From contig CALHPU010000073.1 of the NCBI GenBank assembly GCA_938036435.1, positions 1 to 51,134 on the forward strand: DNA of 51,134 nt, in the 5' to 3' direction. Below the pieces are notes generated by a model. That model saw only the letters and a program-made list of their open reading frames with translations. It had not been told where the DNA came from and made no database searches. Position numbers and translations under genes: made by a program. This DNA is from an uncultured Pirellulaceae bacterium. Lineage in GTDB: Bacteria > Planctomycetota > Planctomycetia > Pirellulales > Pirellulaceae. Shown piece after piece: positions 34,881 to 43,481 of the stretch (positions are counted from its first letter, which is position 1; each line of letters starts with the position of its first letter).

Positions 34881-36080
34881 ATGAGCTTATTCATTAAGAA
34901 CCTTCTATTTGCCGTTGCCGCCTCGACCTTGTCAGTGACCACCGTGTGGGCGCAAAGCCAACTGCCGACGATCGATGAGGCAATGGCAATATCGAAGCGG
35001 TCTGGTGCTCCGATTCTCGCAATGGCGGGGCGCGATTACTGACCGCCTTGCAAGGCATTGCAAAAGCGTTTGGAAACAGATACTTCGCTTTCGCAGTTCG
35101 TGGGACAGTTCGTTCCTCTGAAAGTAATATCTTCGGGTGAACAGTGGCAGCAATGGGCCAGCAAGTACAAAAAGGAAGGTAGCGGGATCCCAATCATTTA
35201 CGTCGTGCGGGCCGATGGAGAGCAGTTGTATGGAAAGTCTGGCGCTTTGACAGGGGGCGCGCTTCCGCAAATGTTGGCAGCCGCCTCGCAGCAAAGCGGG
35301 CGCGTGTTAAGCGAATCAGAATCTCTGCTGTTGGAAAAATGCAACGAGGCAGCTGAACAGGCATTGAGCGAGAATTTGTACCTAGAAGCTGCTGAGGCAC
35401 TAGCGCCGGCCGCCAAAATTGGTTCATTGGGAGATCTTCAGAGCTTCGCGGAGCCCGCTATGAAGTCTGATGAACTTTCAAAAACAATTTTGGAACACGC
35501 GCTTTCCGAATTGAAAGAAGTCGAAGGGAAACTTGAGGATCCGGAAACGGTCTTTGAAGGCGTTGTTGAATTGGTTCAGGCCAGAGAAGCCTATTTGATT
35601 TTCGCAAAGGCAAAAGAGGCGATTGGTGTGCTGCTGAAGCAGGTCTCTCGGGACAAAGCTCAACGAGCCTTGCTCAAACCGGCCAAAGTTTTGGTGAAAG
35701 CCCGCCGAGACGCTCGGCTTCCCAAAGCTTCCGACAAAAAGCGCGCTGAAAAGGGCTTTGGATTAATTCTAAAACGGTACGGAGATTCTTCTGCGGCGGC
35801 GATTGCCCGAAAAGAGTTGACAGGTCTCAATCCCGCATCCGAATTGCTCGCTGTCCACACCCAAGAGACGGCGACCTCTATCGACGCAGAAGAACTCGGG
35901 TACGGTCAGGAGCAAGTGCGCACGTGGTCTGATTCAAGCGGCAAGTTTTCGGTTGAGGCGAAGCTGATCGAGGTCACCGAACAATATGTGCGACTGGTAA
36001 AGGAATCGGGCAAAGAGATTAAGGTTCCATTAAAGAAGCTGGACAGCGCGGCGAGGGCCTATTTAGAAAGCCGACAGTAG
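34881..36080 (+). CDS. Exported thioredoxin-SHD1 protein with in-frame TGA at the first CxxC Cys (candidate selenoprotein)
   Basis: Reading from ATG 34881, the frame codes for a signal peptide (FIKNLLFAVAASTLSVTTVWA), then a thioredoxin-like segment APILAMAGRDY, a TGA at codon 54 (35040-35042), then PPCKALQKRLETD and on without a stop to 36080. With the TGA read as selenocysteine the motif is U54-P-P-C57 and the protein has 399 residues. Downstream are the cis-Pro loop (SGIPIIYVVRADG), a long helical region (about 150-320) and a C-terminal SHD1 domain (about 347-399: RTWSDSSGKFSVEAKL, then VPLKKL). The TGA sits exactly where thioredoxins have the attacking Cys. Alternatives are a nonsense mutation or sequencing error (pseudogene). 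Restart at TTG 35058 would lose export and the active site. Confidence 0.72.
35044..35091 (+). promoter_or_regulatory. Candidate bacterial SECIS hairpins after the TGA
   Basis: Structure A: TTGCAA (35048-35053) pairs with TTGCAA (35058-35063) around loop GGCA, and three lower pairs (35044-35046 with 35066-35068) extend it past a small internal loop. Structure B: AAAGCG (35063-35068) pairs with CGCTTT (35086-35091), enclosing TTTGGAAA. A has the GG at the loop start expected of bacterial SECIS but begins only 11 bases after the TGA, closer than the known 16-37 range as I recall it. B has suitable spacing but a weak apical stem. They exclude each other. Confidence 0.4.
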
Positions 36081-36227
36081 CCTGTTTCGCATTGCGGTCG
36101 CAGTCTGTTGCTTGAGGCGCTGCTGGACAACACAATGTTTGCTACAATGCCGCATCGCTGGAGCCACCTAGAATGTGGCGTTCGTTTTTTGCCGTTGCCA
36201 GTTGACGTTCAAGTCGCGTTGTTACCT

Positions 36228-37016
36228 ATGACTCACTCCCATCACGCTGTTGTCTGTTTGAGCGGCGGCATGGATTCGACCTCGCTTCTGCTGCATTTGC
36301 TGGCCACAGGCTGCAAGGTGTACGGACTCTCGTTCGATTATGGACAGAAACACAAAATCGAACTCCAGCGGTTGGAGGCGAACCTTAAATATCTGAAATC
36401 TCAAGGGCACACCGTTGCATGGGATACCCTCGACATGTCACAGCTTGGAGGGCTTTACTATTCGTCGCTAACCAACAGCGATTGGGCCGTTCCTCAGGGG
36501 CATTACGAGCAAGACAACATGAAGGCAACCGTGGTGCCCAACCGCAATGCGATTTTCGCCTCTATCGCTTACGGTTACGCGTTGTCGATCGCAACACGGC
36601 AGGATACCGATGTTGATTTTTGTTTGGGCGTTCATAGCGGGGATCACGCGATCTATCCGGATTGCCGGCCCGAATTCTACAAAGCGATCGTGAAAGCCTT
36701 TGAGGTTGGAAACTGGGACAGCGAGAAGGTCCACTTGTATCTTCCGTATCTCAATGGAGACAAACTGACGATTCTTCAGGACGCTGACCGATCGATTCAA
36801 GAATTGGGGCTGGATTTCGACACAATATTCCGAAACACGATTACTAGCTATCAACCAGACTCTCAAGGGCGCTCGCACGGGCAAACGGGTTCCGACGTGG
36901 AACGCATCTTGGCGTTCCACCAATTCGGTAGAAAAGATCCGGTGGAATACACGCAACCTTGGGAAACGGTCTTGCAAAGTGCGCTAGCACTAGAGAAGAA
37001 CGCCCAGCAACAATAG
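36228..37016 (+). CDS. queC: QueC-like 7-cyano-7-deazaguanine synthase lacking the zinc cysteines
   Basis: ATP-dependent enzyme that turns 7-carboxy-7-deazaguanine and ammonia into preQ0 for queuosine. The PP-loop SGGMDST is at residues 12-18; SFDYGQKHKIEL, MKATVVPNRNAIF, and GVHSGDHAIYPDCRPEFYKA are all conserved QueC stretches. In the C-terminal region, where QueC normally has four zinc-binding Cys (C..CxxCxxC), this protein reads TSYQPDSQGRSHGQTGSDVER: all four are replaced. VERILAF still aligns, so this looks like a zinc-free subfamily, not a random truncation. ATG 36228 is preferred; frame-open starts upstream (36108, 36135) add no QueC feature. No other queuosine or QatABCD-like gene is next to it. 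Confidence 0.85.
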   Translation: MTHSHHAVVCLSGGMDSTSLLLHLLATGCKVYGLSFDYGQKHKIELQRLEANLKYLKSQGHTVAWDTLDMSQLGGLYYSSLTNSDWAVPQGHYEQDNMKATVVPNRNAIFASIAYGYALSIATRQDTDVDFCLGVHSGDHAIYPDCRPEFYKAIVKAFEVGNWDSEKVHLYLPYLNGDKLTILQDADRSIQELGLDFDTIFRNTITSYQPDSQGRSHGQTGSDVERILAFHQFGRKDPVEYTQPWETVLQSALALEKNAQQQ

Positions 37017-37020
37017 TAGT

Positions 37021-37046
37021 ACGAGGAGGGAGTCAATCTCTCTCGT
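37021..37046. terminator. Hairpin between convergent queC and GT87-like genes
   Basis: Imperfect hairpin ACGAGGAGGGA / TCTCTCTCGT in the 38-bp convergent gap. It could serve both transcripts; there is no T run. Confidence 0.4.
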
Positions 37047-37054
37047 CCACTTGG

Positions 37055-38365
37055 TTACGCATTTGTTTTTTCGGGGGGCGAGACCGGTCGCGCTGCTGAG
37101 TACATCAAGATTAAGAGGCTGAGAGTGAGGCAGACGCCATTGATCATCGTGATGGATTGCCAAGCGAGACTGAGTTGCTCTAGCTTCAAGAGGTTCCGCC
37201 CTGCAAGGGTAGAGACGTAATTAACCGCTGGTACAAACAGCAAAAAACCAATCGCAAGCTGATGCCAACGCGGCACGCTCTCAAGCGTTTGTTTTCCAAA
37301 AAGAACCATCGCCAGCCAAGGTACGGTAATTAGCAAGCAATCATAAGAGTGATGGTAAATTGCTAATAACAAAGCCAGCATTCCAATAAAGGCTGACAGC
37401 CCAGTTGCTGAAGAGTTGTTCTCCGTCAGTGCGATTTTGCGAATGGCGAGTCCCGGTGGGATCAGCAGAGCTATCATGGCAGCGAGGTAAACATAATTGT
37501 TGGGATTCCAGTCAATAACTTTTGCAAACATGCCAACTAAATCGATTCTAGTCCAAGTGTTGACAGGAAATTCACTGACATCGTCGCGAAACGCATCTTG
37601 TCCGTATTGAATCGTGTCCCACACGGCGCTGTAACTTGAATCCGCGGCAAGCCATGTGATCCCGGCAAACGCAGCCAATCCAGATAACACCATTCCAATC
37701 ATGGCTGCTTTGTAGTTGCGACGAAAAACAAGAATGATCAGCAGCGGAATGACGTAGGTAGGTTTTATCGAGGTCAGCATGATTCCAAAACCGCTTAACC
37801 AAGGAGTCTGCTTGCCGTGCTGAAATGCCATAAGTGCACCGATCACTAGCAAAGGAGTGATGTAGCCAGTGTAGAGCGTAATATGGCCTGCGCGGCTGAG
37901 GACCATGAAGCCAAAAACGGCCAGCCACCAACCGCGGTGGAACTTCATACCTGCGTATGCGAAAATTTGTTTTGCGATCCATCCAATCATGGCGAGGTTG
38001 GCCAAGCACAGTAGGACATCGGCAATGCCCATGGGAAGGATCGAAATTGGCCATAAGATGAAAAAGACCAATGGCGAGAACGGTGCACTCGGACGCGACA
38101 TCACAAGATCTTCGGTCTCGTGGCTCTCGTACGGGCTCAAACCGCGGCGAAAGGCCTTGGTGTAGGTGTACAGCGAATGAAAATCGCTGAGCCCTCTAGC
38201 TGACCAGTCAAATTCAGCTTTTGGTACCGAGTAATTACTGTATGCGCGTCCGAACGCGAACACGATGCCTAGCAGCAATAATATTGTTGCAGCTGTGGCG
38301 AACCATTTGGAGTTCGTGAGGTTCTCAAACGGTATCGAATCAGGTTCTGGATCAGGTGAGTTCAT
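37055..38365 (-). CDS. Polytopic membrane glycosyltransferase, GT87/DUF2029-like
   Basis: A 436-residue membrane protein with about ten hydrophobic segments, the first at residues 22-42 (FATAATILLLLGIVFAFGRA). After it comes the periplasmic loop FDWSARGLSDFHSLYTYTKAFRRG split by Asp residues and LSPYESHE, as in GT87 mannosyltransferases that use polyprenyl-phosphate mannose. ILTSIKPTYVIPLLII-type segments (written here as LTSIKPTYVIPLL) are also typical. ATG at 38365. It is the last gene of a three-gene minus-strand run with a GT2 and an FAD oxidoreductase. The acceptor is unknown. Confidence 0.75.
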   Translation of the reverse strand: MNSPDPEPDSIPFENLTNSKWFATAATILLLLGIVFAFGRAYSNYSVPKAEFDWSARGLSDFHSLYTYTKAFRRGLSPYESHETEDLVMSRPSAPFSPLVFFILWPISILPMGIADVLLCLANLAMIGWIAKQIFAYAGMKFHRGWWLAVFGFMVLSRAGHITLYTGYITPLLVIGALMAFQHGKQTPWLSGFGIMLTSIKPTYVIPLLIILVFRRNYKAAMIGMVLSGLAAFAGITWLAADSSYSAVWDTIQYGQDAFRDDVSEFPVNTWTRIDLVGMFAKVIDWNPNNYVYLAAMIALLIPPGLAIRKIALTENNSSATGLSAFIGMLALLLAIYHHSYDCLLITVPWLAMVLFGKQTLESVPRWHQLAIGFLLFVPAVNYVSTLAGRNLLKLEQLSLAWQSITMINGVCLTLSLLILMYSAARPVSPPEKTNA

Positions 38366-38486
38366 GGGAATTGCGAGAAGGCGATTTTAGGCCAGTGCCA
38401 ACTTCTGGGGCGTCGGTAGGAAAAATGTCCTTGTTGCGAATTTTGCCGCCTTGAGATGGCCAGTTGGTAATCAAACGCTTCGCCTC

Positions 38487-39866
38487 CTATTTGCTTGTCG
38501 CGACCGCCGACCGCTCGAGTTCGGCGCTCAGCACCGTTTCCATTGCCTCTTCGGCAATTGTGATTGTTTCGTTCACGTTCAAGTTGCCGCGCAAAATATA
38601 CGAGGAGTTCACATAGAACAGGCCGTCGACCGATGATTTCATTGGCGGTAGCAATTGGCTGTAGTTCAGAGTAGGGATCGCCATCACACTGCGTACGCGC
38701 GAGATGTTGAAGGCCTCAACGTTGGCTCTGTCGAAGTCCGAGTACATTGTTTCTAACGCTGAGAGAAAACTCTCTTGGATTTCTTCATCCGATTTGTCAA
38801 ACAATTCGTGGTCGGCGGGTACGTACTTCGGTAGGTACACCAGAGAACGGCCACCAAATTCATCGGTGTCAACGATCGTCGTCATCTCAATCACGGCCGT
38901 CATCGGTACCCAAGTGTCGGTGATATTGGTCACGTAGTAGGGGGAAATGGGCTTCTTCAAAAGGAGCGAAGCACAAACGATTCCAAGGTACTCAACTTTG
39001 TCAAACCTTTTCTTTTCATCGGCGCTGATGTCCTCGCAAACACGACTCATGATCGAGTTGGGTGTGGTCATGATGACTCGGTCGAAAGTTTCCGAATCGC
39101 GTCCTTGGAAATCTATTTTGAAACGGCCATCTTCTTGCTTTTTGATTTTGCTGATCGGATGGTCGACGCGAATGTCGACGTTCAGTTCTTCCAGTAAATC
39201 AGACATGCGGTTGATTATGCTACGGTAACCTCCCTCTACGTAGCCAAACATTTCCTTCTTCAGGCCCGTACGACGAGCCTTATACATGCGGCTGATGTGC
39301 GCCCAGATAAAGGAAGCTGCCGTGCGATGGTAGCTCTCGCCAAGCTTCGCCTTGAGCAGCGGTTCCCAGATCTTTTTAAAGGTGCCTTTGCCGGACCAGC
39401 GACTGAGCCAGTCGGCGACCTTCACCTTCTCCAGTCGTTTCCAGTTTTTGATCTTTGAGGCGTAGAAAATGGTGCCACCAAGGCGAAGTTTCTCAATCAA
39501 ATTCAGCGGAGGAAACTTCAAAAACTCGGCCGTGTCAGACATGGAATACAACTTGCCATTGGTGAAGAAGCCTGTTTTGGTCTCTACCCATTTTAGGTCC
39601 TCTTTGAGTCCAATCTCTTCAACTAGATTCAACAGACGCGAATCAGACAGCAACGTTACGTGGTAGTGCCTATCCCAATGGACATCCCCGAGCTTCCAAA
39701 CGGACGCGAGACCGCCGAGCGATGGAGCGGCCTCGATCAAGGTAACATTGTGACCCTGTTTCGCCATGCGAAGGGCTAGGGTCAGCCCCAACATACCGCC
39801 GCCGGCAATGGCCCATTTGGTCTGTTGCGATGTTTCGGAGGTAGTCTCAGGTTTTTCGACGATCAT
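38487..39866 (-). CDS. FAD-dependent amine-oxidase-fold oxidoreductase
   Basis: A 459-residue flavoprotein. The dinucleotide-binding motif is AIAGGGMLGLTLALRMAKQG, then IEAAPSLGGLASVW and HWDRHYHVTLLSD, as in the protoporphyrinogen-oxidase/UDP-galactopyranose-mutase-like group often found in glycan clusters. The central domain has PPLNLIEKLRLGGTIFYA and VADWLSRWSGKGTFKKIWEP split. The C-terminal FAD-contacting region ends VDGLFYVNSSYILRGNLNVN. ATG 39866, 58 bp after the GT2 gene. Substrate likely a lipid-linked or nucleotide sugar, inferred from neighbours. Confidence 0.85.
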   Translation of the reverse strand: MIVEKPETTSETSQQTKWAIAGGGMLGLTLALRMAKQGHNVTLIEAAPSLGGLASVWKLGDVHWDRHYHVTLLSDSRLLNLVEEIGLKEDLKWVETKTGFFTNGKLYSMSDTAEFLKFPPLNLIEKLRLGGTIFYASKIKNWKRLEKVKVADWLSRWSGKGTFKKIWEPLLKAKLGESYHRTAASFIWAHISRMYKARRTGLKKEMFGYVEGGYRSIINRMSDLLEELNVDIRVDHPISKIKKQEDGRFKIDFQGRDSETFDRVIMTTPNSIMSRVCEDISADEKKRFDKVEYLGIVCASLLLKKPISPYYVTNITDTWVPMTAVIEMTTIVDTDEFGGRSLVYLPKYVPADHELFDKSDEEIQESFLSALETMYSDFDRANVEAFNISRVRSVMAIPTLNYSQLLPPMKSSVDGLFYVNSSYILRGNLNVNETITIAEEAMETVLSAELERSAVATSK

Positions 39867-39924
39867 GGAGATTTACAAAAAGAAAATGTCGTTTGTGCTA
39901 GAGAAGATGCTGGATGTGTTGGCC

Positions 39925-40809
39925 CTAGTAACCGCCAAATCGGCGTTTAAGGAGCAGCTTTAGCGTTAACCAAACCGTGCTGCCCACGGCCATTTTGCTA
40001 ACACCAAGTTTTTGGTCGTAACGTAACAGGAGCGGAACCTCTCCGAAAACGTATTTGAACTTTCGCATTTTTAACAGCACATCGGCCATGCAGGAAAAGC
40101 CTTTTTCAGAAACGAATTCGTCGCCGTAGTGCTCCATCGTCTCACGCAGGATTTCTTCCCTGTATGCGCGGTATCCGCAGGTGTAGTCACGAACTCCCGG
40201 AATCGGCATCACCACTTGAAACAGCATACGCGCTCCCCAAGTCATCAACACTCGAATAAATGGAACGCCCATCACCCGCGATCCGGGTTGATAACGAGAC
40301 GCCGTCACCACGTCATATCCTTCGGATACTTTTTGCAATAGATTGTTGATGCAACCCGGAGGGTGAGTGTCATCACCGTCCATCGTGGTGATAACGTCAC
40401 CGGGGACCGCCATTTCTAGCGCCTTCATCAGCCCCGTCCGTAAGGCACCCGGTAAGTTCTGGTTTTGCTGATGTTGAACCAGTGTCAGAGGCATGTTGCT
40501 TGATGCCTCAATCGCGATTTCGGATGTATCGTCTTTGCTCGCATCGTCAACGACGATCACGTGATAGGGGCGTCCGTTGGCAGCGAACACGGTCTTGATC
40601 TTGGACAGCAGTGACGGCAGTCCCTCGCCCTCGTTGTAAGCAGGCAGCATCACGAAGACACTTCCCGACGCGCCATTAGAGGCTGTCGCGGTGCTTCCCT
40701 GTTTTACAAAAGTCTTCACGCCCGCGAAAGTCTGTTCGGTAAACCCTTCTGGGGTAGAAGAGTTTGTGGGAGGACTTTCATTCCGGGTGTTGCGAGCAAT
40801 GGTTGTCAT
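39925..40809 (-). CDS. GT2 polyprenyl-phosphate sugar transferase (DPM1-like)
   Basis: Residues 1-60 are a polar N-terminal extension. The GT2 domain follows: VFVMLPAYNEGEGL, VIVVDDASKDDTSE, GALRTGLMKALE, MDGDDTHPP (the DxD motif), YDVVTASRY, CGYRAYREEIL and GFSCMADVLLKM. This matches dolichyl/polyprenyl-phosphate mannosyl- or glucosyltransferases. One hydrophobic C-terminal stretch may touch the membrane. ATG 40809 is preferred; a GTG at 40896 is in frame. First gene of a run to the FAD oxidoreductase and GT87-like gene, so it could supply the polyprenyl-phosphate sugar used by the latter. Confidence 0.88.
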   Translation of the reverse strand: MTTIARNTRNESPPTNSSTPEGFTEQTFAGVKTFVKQGSTATASNGASGSVFVMLPAYNEGEGLPSLLSKIKTVFAANGRPYHVIVVDDASKDDTSEIAIEASSNMPLTLVQHQQNQNLPGALRTGLMKALEMAVPGDVITTMDGDDTHPPGCINNLLQKVSEGYDVVTASRYQPGSRVMGVPFIRVLMTWGARMLFQVVMPIPGVRDYTCGYRAYREEILRETMEHYGDEFVSEKGFSCMADVLLKMRKFKYVFGEVPLLLRYDQKLGVSKMAVGSTVWLTLKLLLKRRFGGY

Positions 40810-41108
40810 GACAGCTTTCGAAAGTAACTCAAAAAACAGAAGAAAAGACTTGCAAGGCGAACTGTTATTTGTGCGCGGATAAATCAAGCATCGCACAGGC
40901 GTAAGCTCAAGCCTTTATGGTAGTTTGAGCCACTAGATTTACCAGCCTCGGAGTCGTCGTCGACTTGCCCACAGATTTGATCAGCCAGAATTATTGGCAT
41001 AACCCGAACTAAATGAACCCGTGAAGCGATCGGTAGCCAAGGCATGGATCGACTTGTCTCTCAATGTTAACCGCCTCACGCTTTGACCTTTTTGGATGCA
41101 TCGGCCGA

Positions 41109-43409
41109 TTAAGGAGCCACCAAGCTCATTTTCCAACAGCGGTGAATCTTGCGGTTGCGAAAATCTTCGGGCACCGTCATGTTGCTGATTTCGATCGACT
41201 CAAATTGTGAAAGTTCTTTCAGTCGAGGTTTAAACTTGCGAAAATTGGTCGAAAAATAGACGACCCCGTGTGGATTAAGGACTTGCGACACCAGCGTCAG
41301 CATCTCTACGTGCTGCTCTTGGACGTCCCAGTCATCTTCGGTGCGCTTGCTGTTGGAAAAAGTTGGCGGGTCAACAACCACGAGGTCGAATCGTTGACTT
41401 GGATCACGTACCGCTTTTTCCAGAAACTCAATGCTATCGCTGGAGACAAACTGGTGTTGAGGTCCGTCGAGTCCGTTTAGTTTCAGGTTCTCCTGTGCCC
41501 ACGCGAGGTAGTTCTTTGAGAGATCGACAGTTGTCGTTTCTATGGCACCGCCGTCTGCCGCGTAAACTGAGAACGATCCGGTGTAGGCGAACAGATTCAG
41601 AAACGATTTCCCTTGAGCTTGCTCACGAACCATGGCTCGGGTCGAGCGATGGTCTAGGAACAGTCCGGTGTCAACGTAGTCCGAGAGGTTTACCAAGAAC
41701 TTAAGGCCGCCTTCGCTAACAGTCCGCATCTTCTTCCGATCGCCAATTTTCTCGTATTGGTCACCTTGCCGACGTTTCTGACGCCTCTTGAGAAATACCT
41801 GCTCGACGGGCACGTTCAACGCTTCGGCGGCGGTTGTTTTCATCAATTGCAACCAAGCCGAATGACGTGAAAGGCTCCGCTGGTGGGGACGCTCGTACTC
41901 GGTGATGTGAATTGCGTCCTCGTAACGATCAACGACTAAGGGGATTTCAGGAATGTCGCGTTCATAAATACGCAAACACGTGATGCCGCGCCGTGTCGGC
42001 CAACGGCGGAGGTGACGCGCCCGTTTTTTGAGTCGATTGGTAAATAGCTGAGCTTGCTCGCGGTCCTTGTCTTGCAAACCGTCAAAGACAGGTTGAACGT
42101 TGCTGACTTGTTTGTAATTGATCTGCGGAGAGGAAATTGGCGTAACCGATTCTTGGGCCGCCTCGCCCAATTGTTCCGCAAGTGACAAACCGCGAGTCTG
42201 CCCAAGAGGCGCCGCGGTGGTCTTTGCCGCGGTTTCAACCAAATTGAGTTCGGGGACGCCGTCGAAAAATCCCTTCGGCGGACGCGGGCCAAGGAACTGA
42301 AAGTAAGTGCACTCCAGTCGCCCGTTGAACAGTTTCCGCCGCCGAGTTGCCCGTTTTTCAATGACCTTTTCAAAACGATCGTAGCTGGTGATCACAAACA
42401 GTGACCAAGTAGGCAACTTTTGCATTACCGCTGGGAATTGCTCGTACAGCGGAATCAACTCTTCCTGCTGCTGTAATCGTTCACCATAAGGGGGGTTGGT
42501 GACTAGACATCCGTACTGTTGATCGTGCTCCAAAGACTCGAACGGTTTTTGCTCAAATCGAATCTGAGATTCAACTCCGGCCAGTCGCGCGTGGTACCGC
42601 GCCATGCTCAGAGATTCCTCGTCGGTGTCTGCAGCCAAGATCTGCATTTTGACATCGCGATCAATCGAATCCCGCGCTTCGTCTCGCGTTTTTTTCCAGA
42701 TGTCAAAACCTATTTGCCTCCAATCGCTGGCGGAGAAATCTCGATTGATACCCGGCGCAATTTTCATTCCCATCATGGCTGCTTCGATGGGGATCGTACC
42801 GGTTCCACAGAAAGGGTCTACGAAAACACGTTCCGGTTTCCAAACCGTCAAATCTACCATGGCGGCGGCAAGCGTCTGCTTAATCGGTGCTGGCCCCATC
42901 AGTTTTCGGTAGCCACGCTTGTGCAGACTGTCGCCGGTGGTGTCGATTGTGATGGTGGCTTCATCGTTGAGAAGTGCCACTTCAACCTTGTACAGTTCAC
43001 CCGACTCGTCCAGTGTCGTGGCTTTATGGAAATGCAATAAGCTCTCGACGAGCGCTTTTTTGGTCGATCGTTGAATGGCCGGGAGGCTAGTTAGTTTCGA
43101 GAGACGTGTTTTTCCAACAACCGGAAATTTTGCATCCGCCGGGAGGAACTGGGAATAGTCAAACGCCTTGATCGTTTCGAACAGCGCCTCAAAATCAGGC
43201 GCTGGAAACCTTTGAACCTCGACCAGAACACGATCAGCCGTCCTTAGCCACAGATTCGTTCGGCAAACGGCTTCCCAATCGCCATCAAACGAAACTCGAC
43301 CAGGCTGAGACACACGCGGCGAATATCCAAGTGCAATTAGCTCACGCTTTACTATCGCTTCCAAGCCGAAAGCGCAGGCGGCCACCAAAATTAGTTTATT
43401 GTCTGACAT
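41109..43409 (-). CDS. rlmL: Bifunctional 23S rRNA methyltransferase RlmKL
   Basis: Makes m2G2445 and m7G2069 in 23S rRNA (E. coli numbering). The N-terminal half has the THUMP region and MTase domain (VFVDPFCGTGTIPIEAAMMG, then CLVTNPPYGERL, the NPPY motif of m2G enzymes). The C-terminal half is the second MTase (FLNLFAYTGSFSVYAADGG, DLVVVDPPTFSNSK). Between them a variable linker of about 70 residues. 766 residues is close to the usual 700. ATG at 43409. Confidence 0.95.
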   Translation of the reverse strand: MSDNKLILVAACAFGLEAIVKRELIALGYSPRVSQPGRVSFDGDWEAVCRTNLWLRTADRVLVEVQRFPAPDFEALFETIKAFDYSQFLPADAKFPVVGKTRLSKLTSLPAIQRSTKKALVESLLHFHKATTLDESGELYKVEVALLNDEATITIDTTGDSLHKRGYRKLMGPAPIKQTLAAAMVDLTVWKPERVFVDPFCGTGTIPIEAAMMGMKIAPGINRDFSASDWRQIGFDIWKKTRDEARDSIDRDVKMQILAADTDEESLSMARYHARLAGVESQIRFEQKPFESLEHDQQYGCLVTNPPYGERLQQQEELIPLYEQFPAVMQKLPTWSLFVITSYDRFEKVIEKRATRRRKLFNGRLECTYFQFLGPRPPKGFFDGVPELNLVETAAKTTAAPLGQTRGLSLAEQLGEAAQESVTPISSPQINYKQVSNVQPVFDGLQDKDREQAQLFTNRLKKRARHLRRWPTRRGITCLRIYERDIPEIPLVVDRYEDAIHITEYERPHQRSLSRHSAWLQLMKTTAAEALNVPVEQVFLKRRQKRRQGDQYEKIGDRKKMRTVSEGGLKFLVNLSDYVDTGLFLDHRSTRAMVREQAQGKSFLNLFAYTGSFSVYAADGGAIETTTVDLSKNYLAWAQENLKLNGLDGPQHQFVSSDSIEFLEKAVRDPSQRFDLVVVDPPTFSNSKRTEDDWDVQEQHVEMLTLVSQVLNPHGVVYFSTNFRKFKPRLKELSQFESIEISNMTVPEDFRNRKIHRCWKMSLVAP

Positions 43410-43481
43410 GGGCCAGATTATTCCATCGTATCCGGCCAGAGGGAAGACTCAGAGTTCACCGCGACTGTAAAGAACAGAAGC

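Noticed and set aside
35058..36080. Separate gene starting at TTG 35058
   Set aside because: It would lack the signal peptide and half of the active site, and the frame upstream of the TGA is clearly coding and continuous with it.
42519..43040. 173-codon plus-strand frame opposite rlmKL
   Set aside because: Shadow of the rlmKL frame; no domain.
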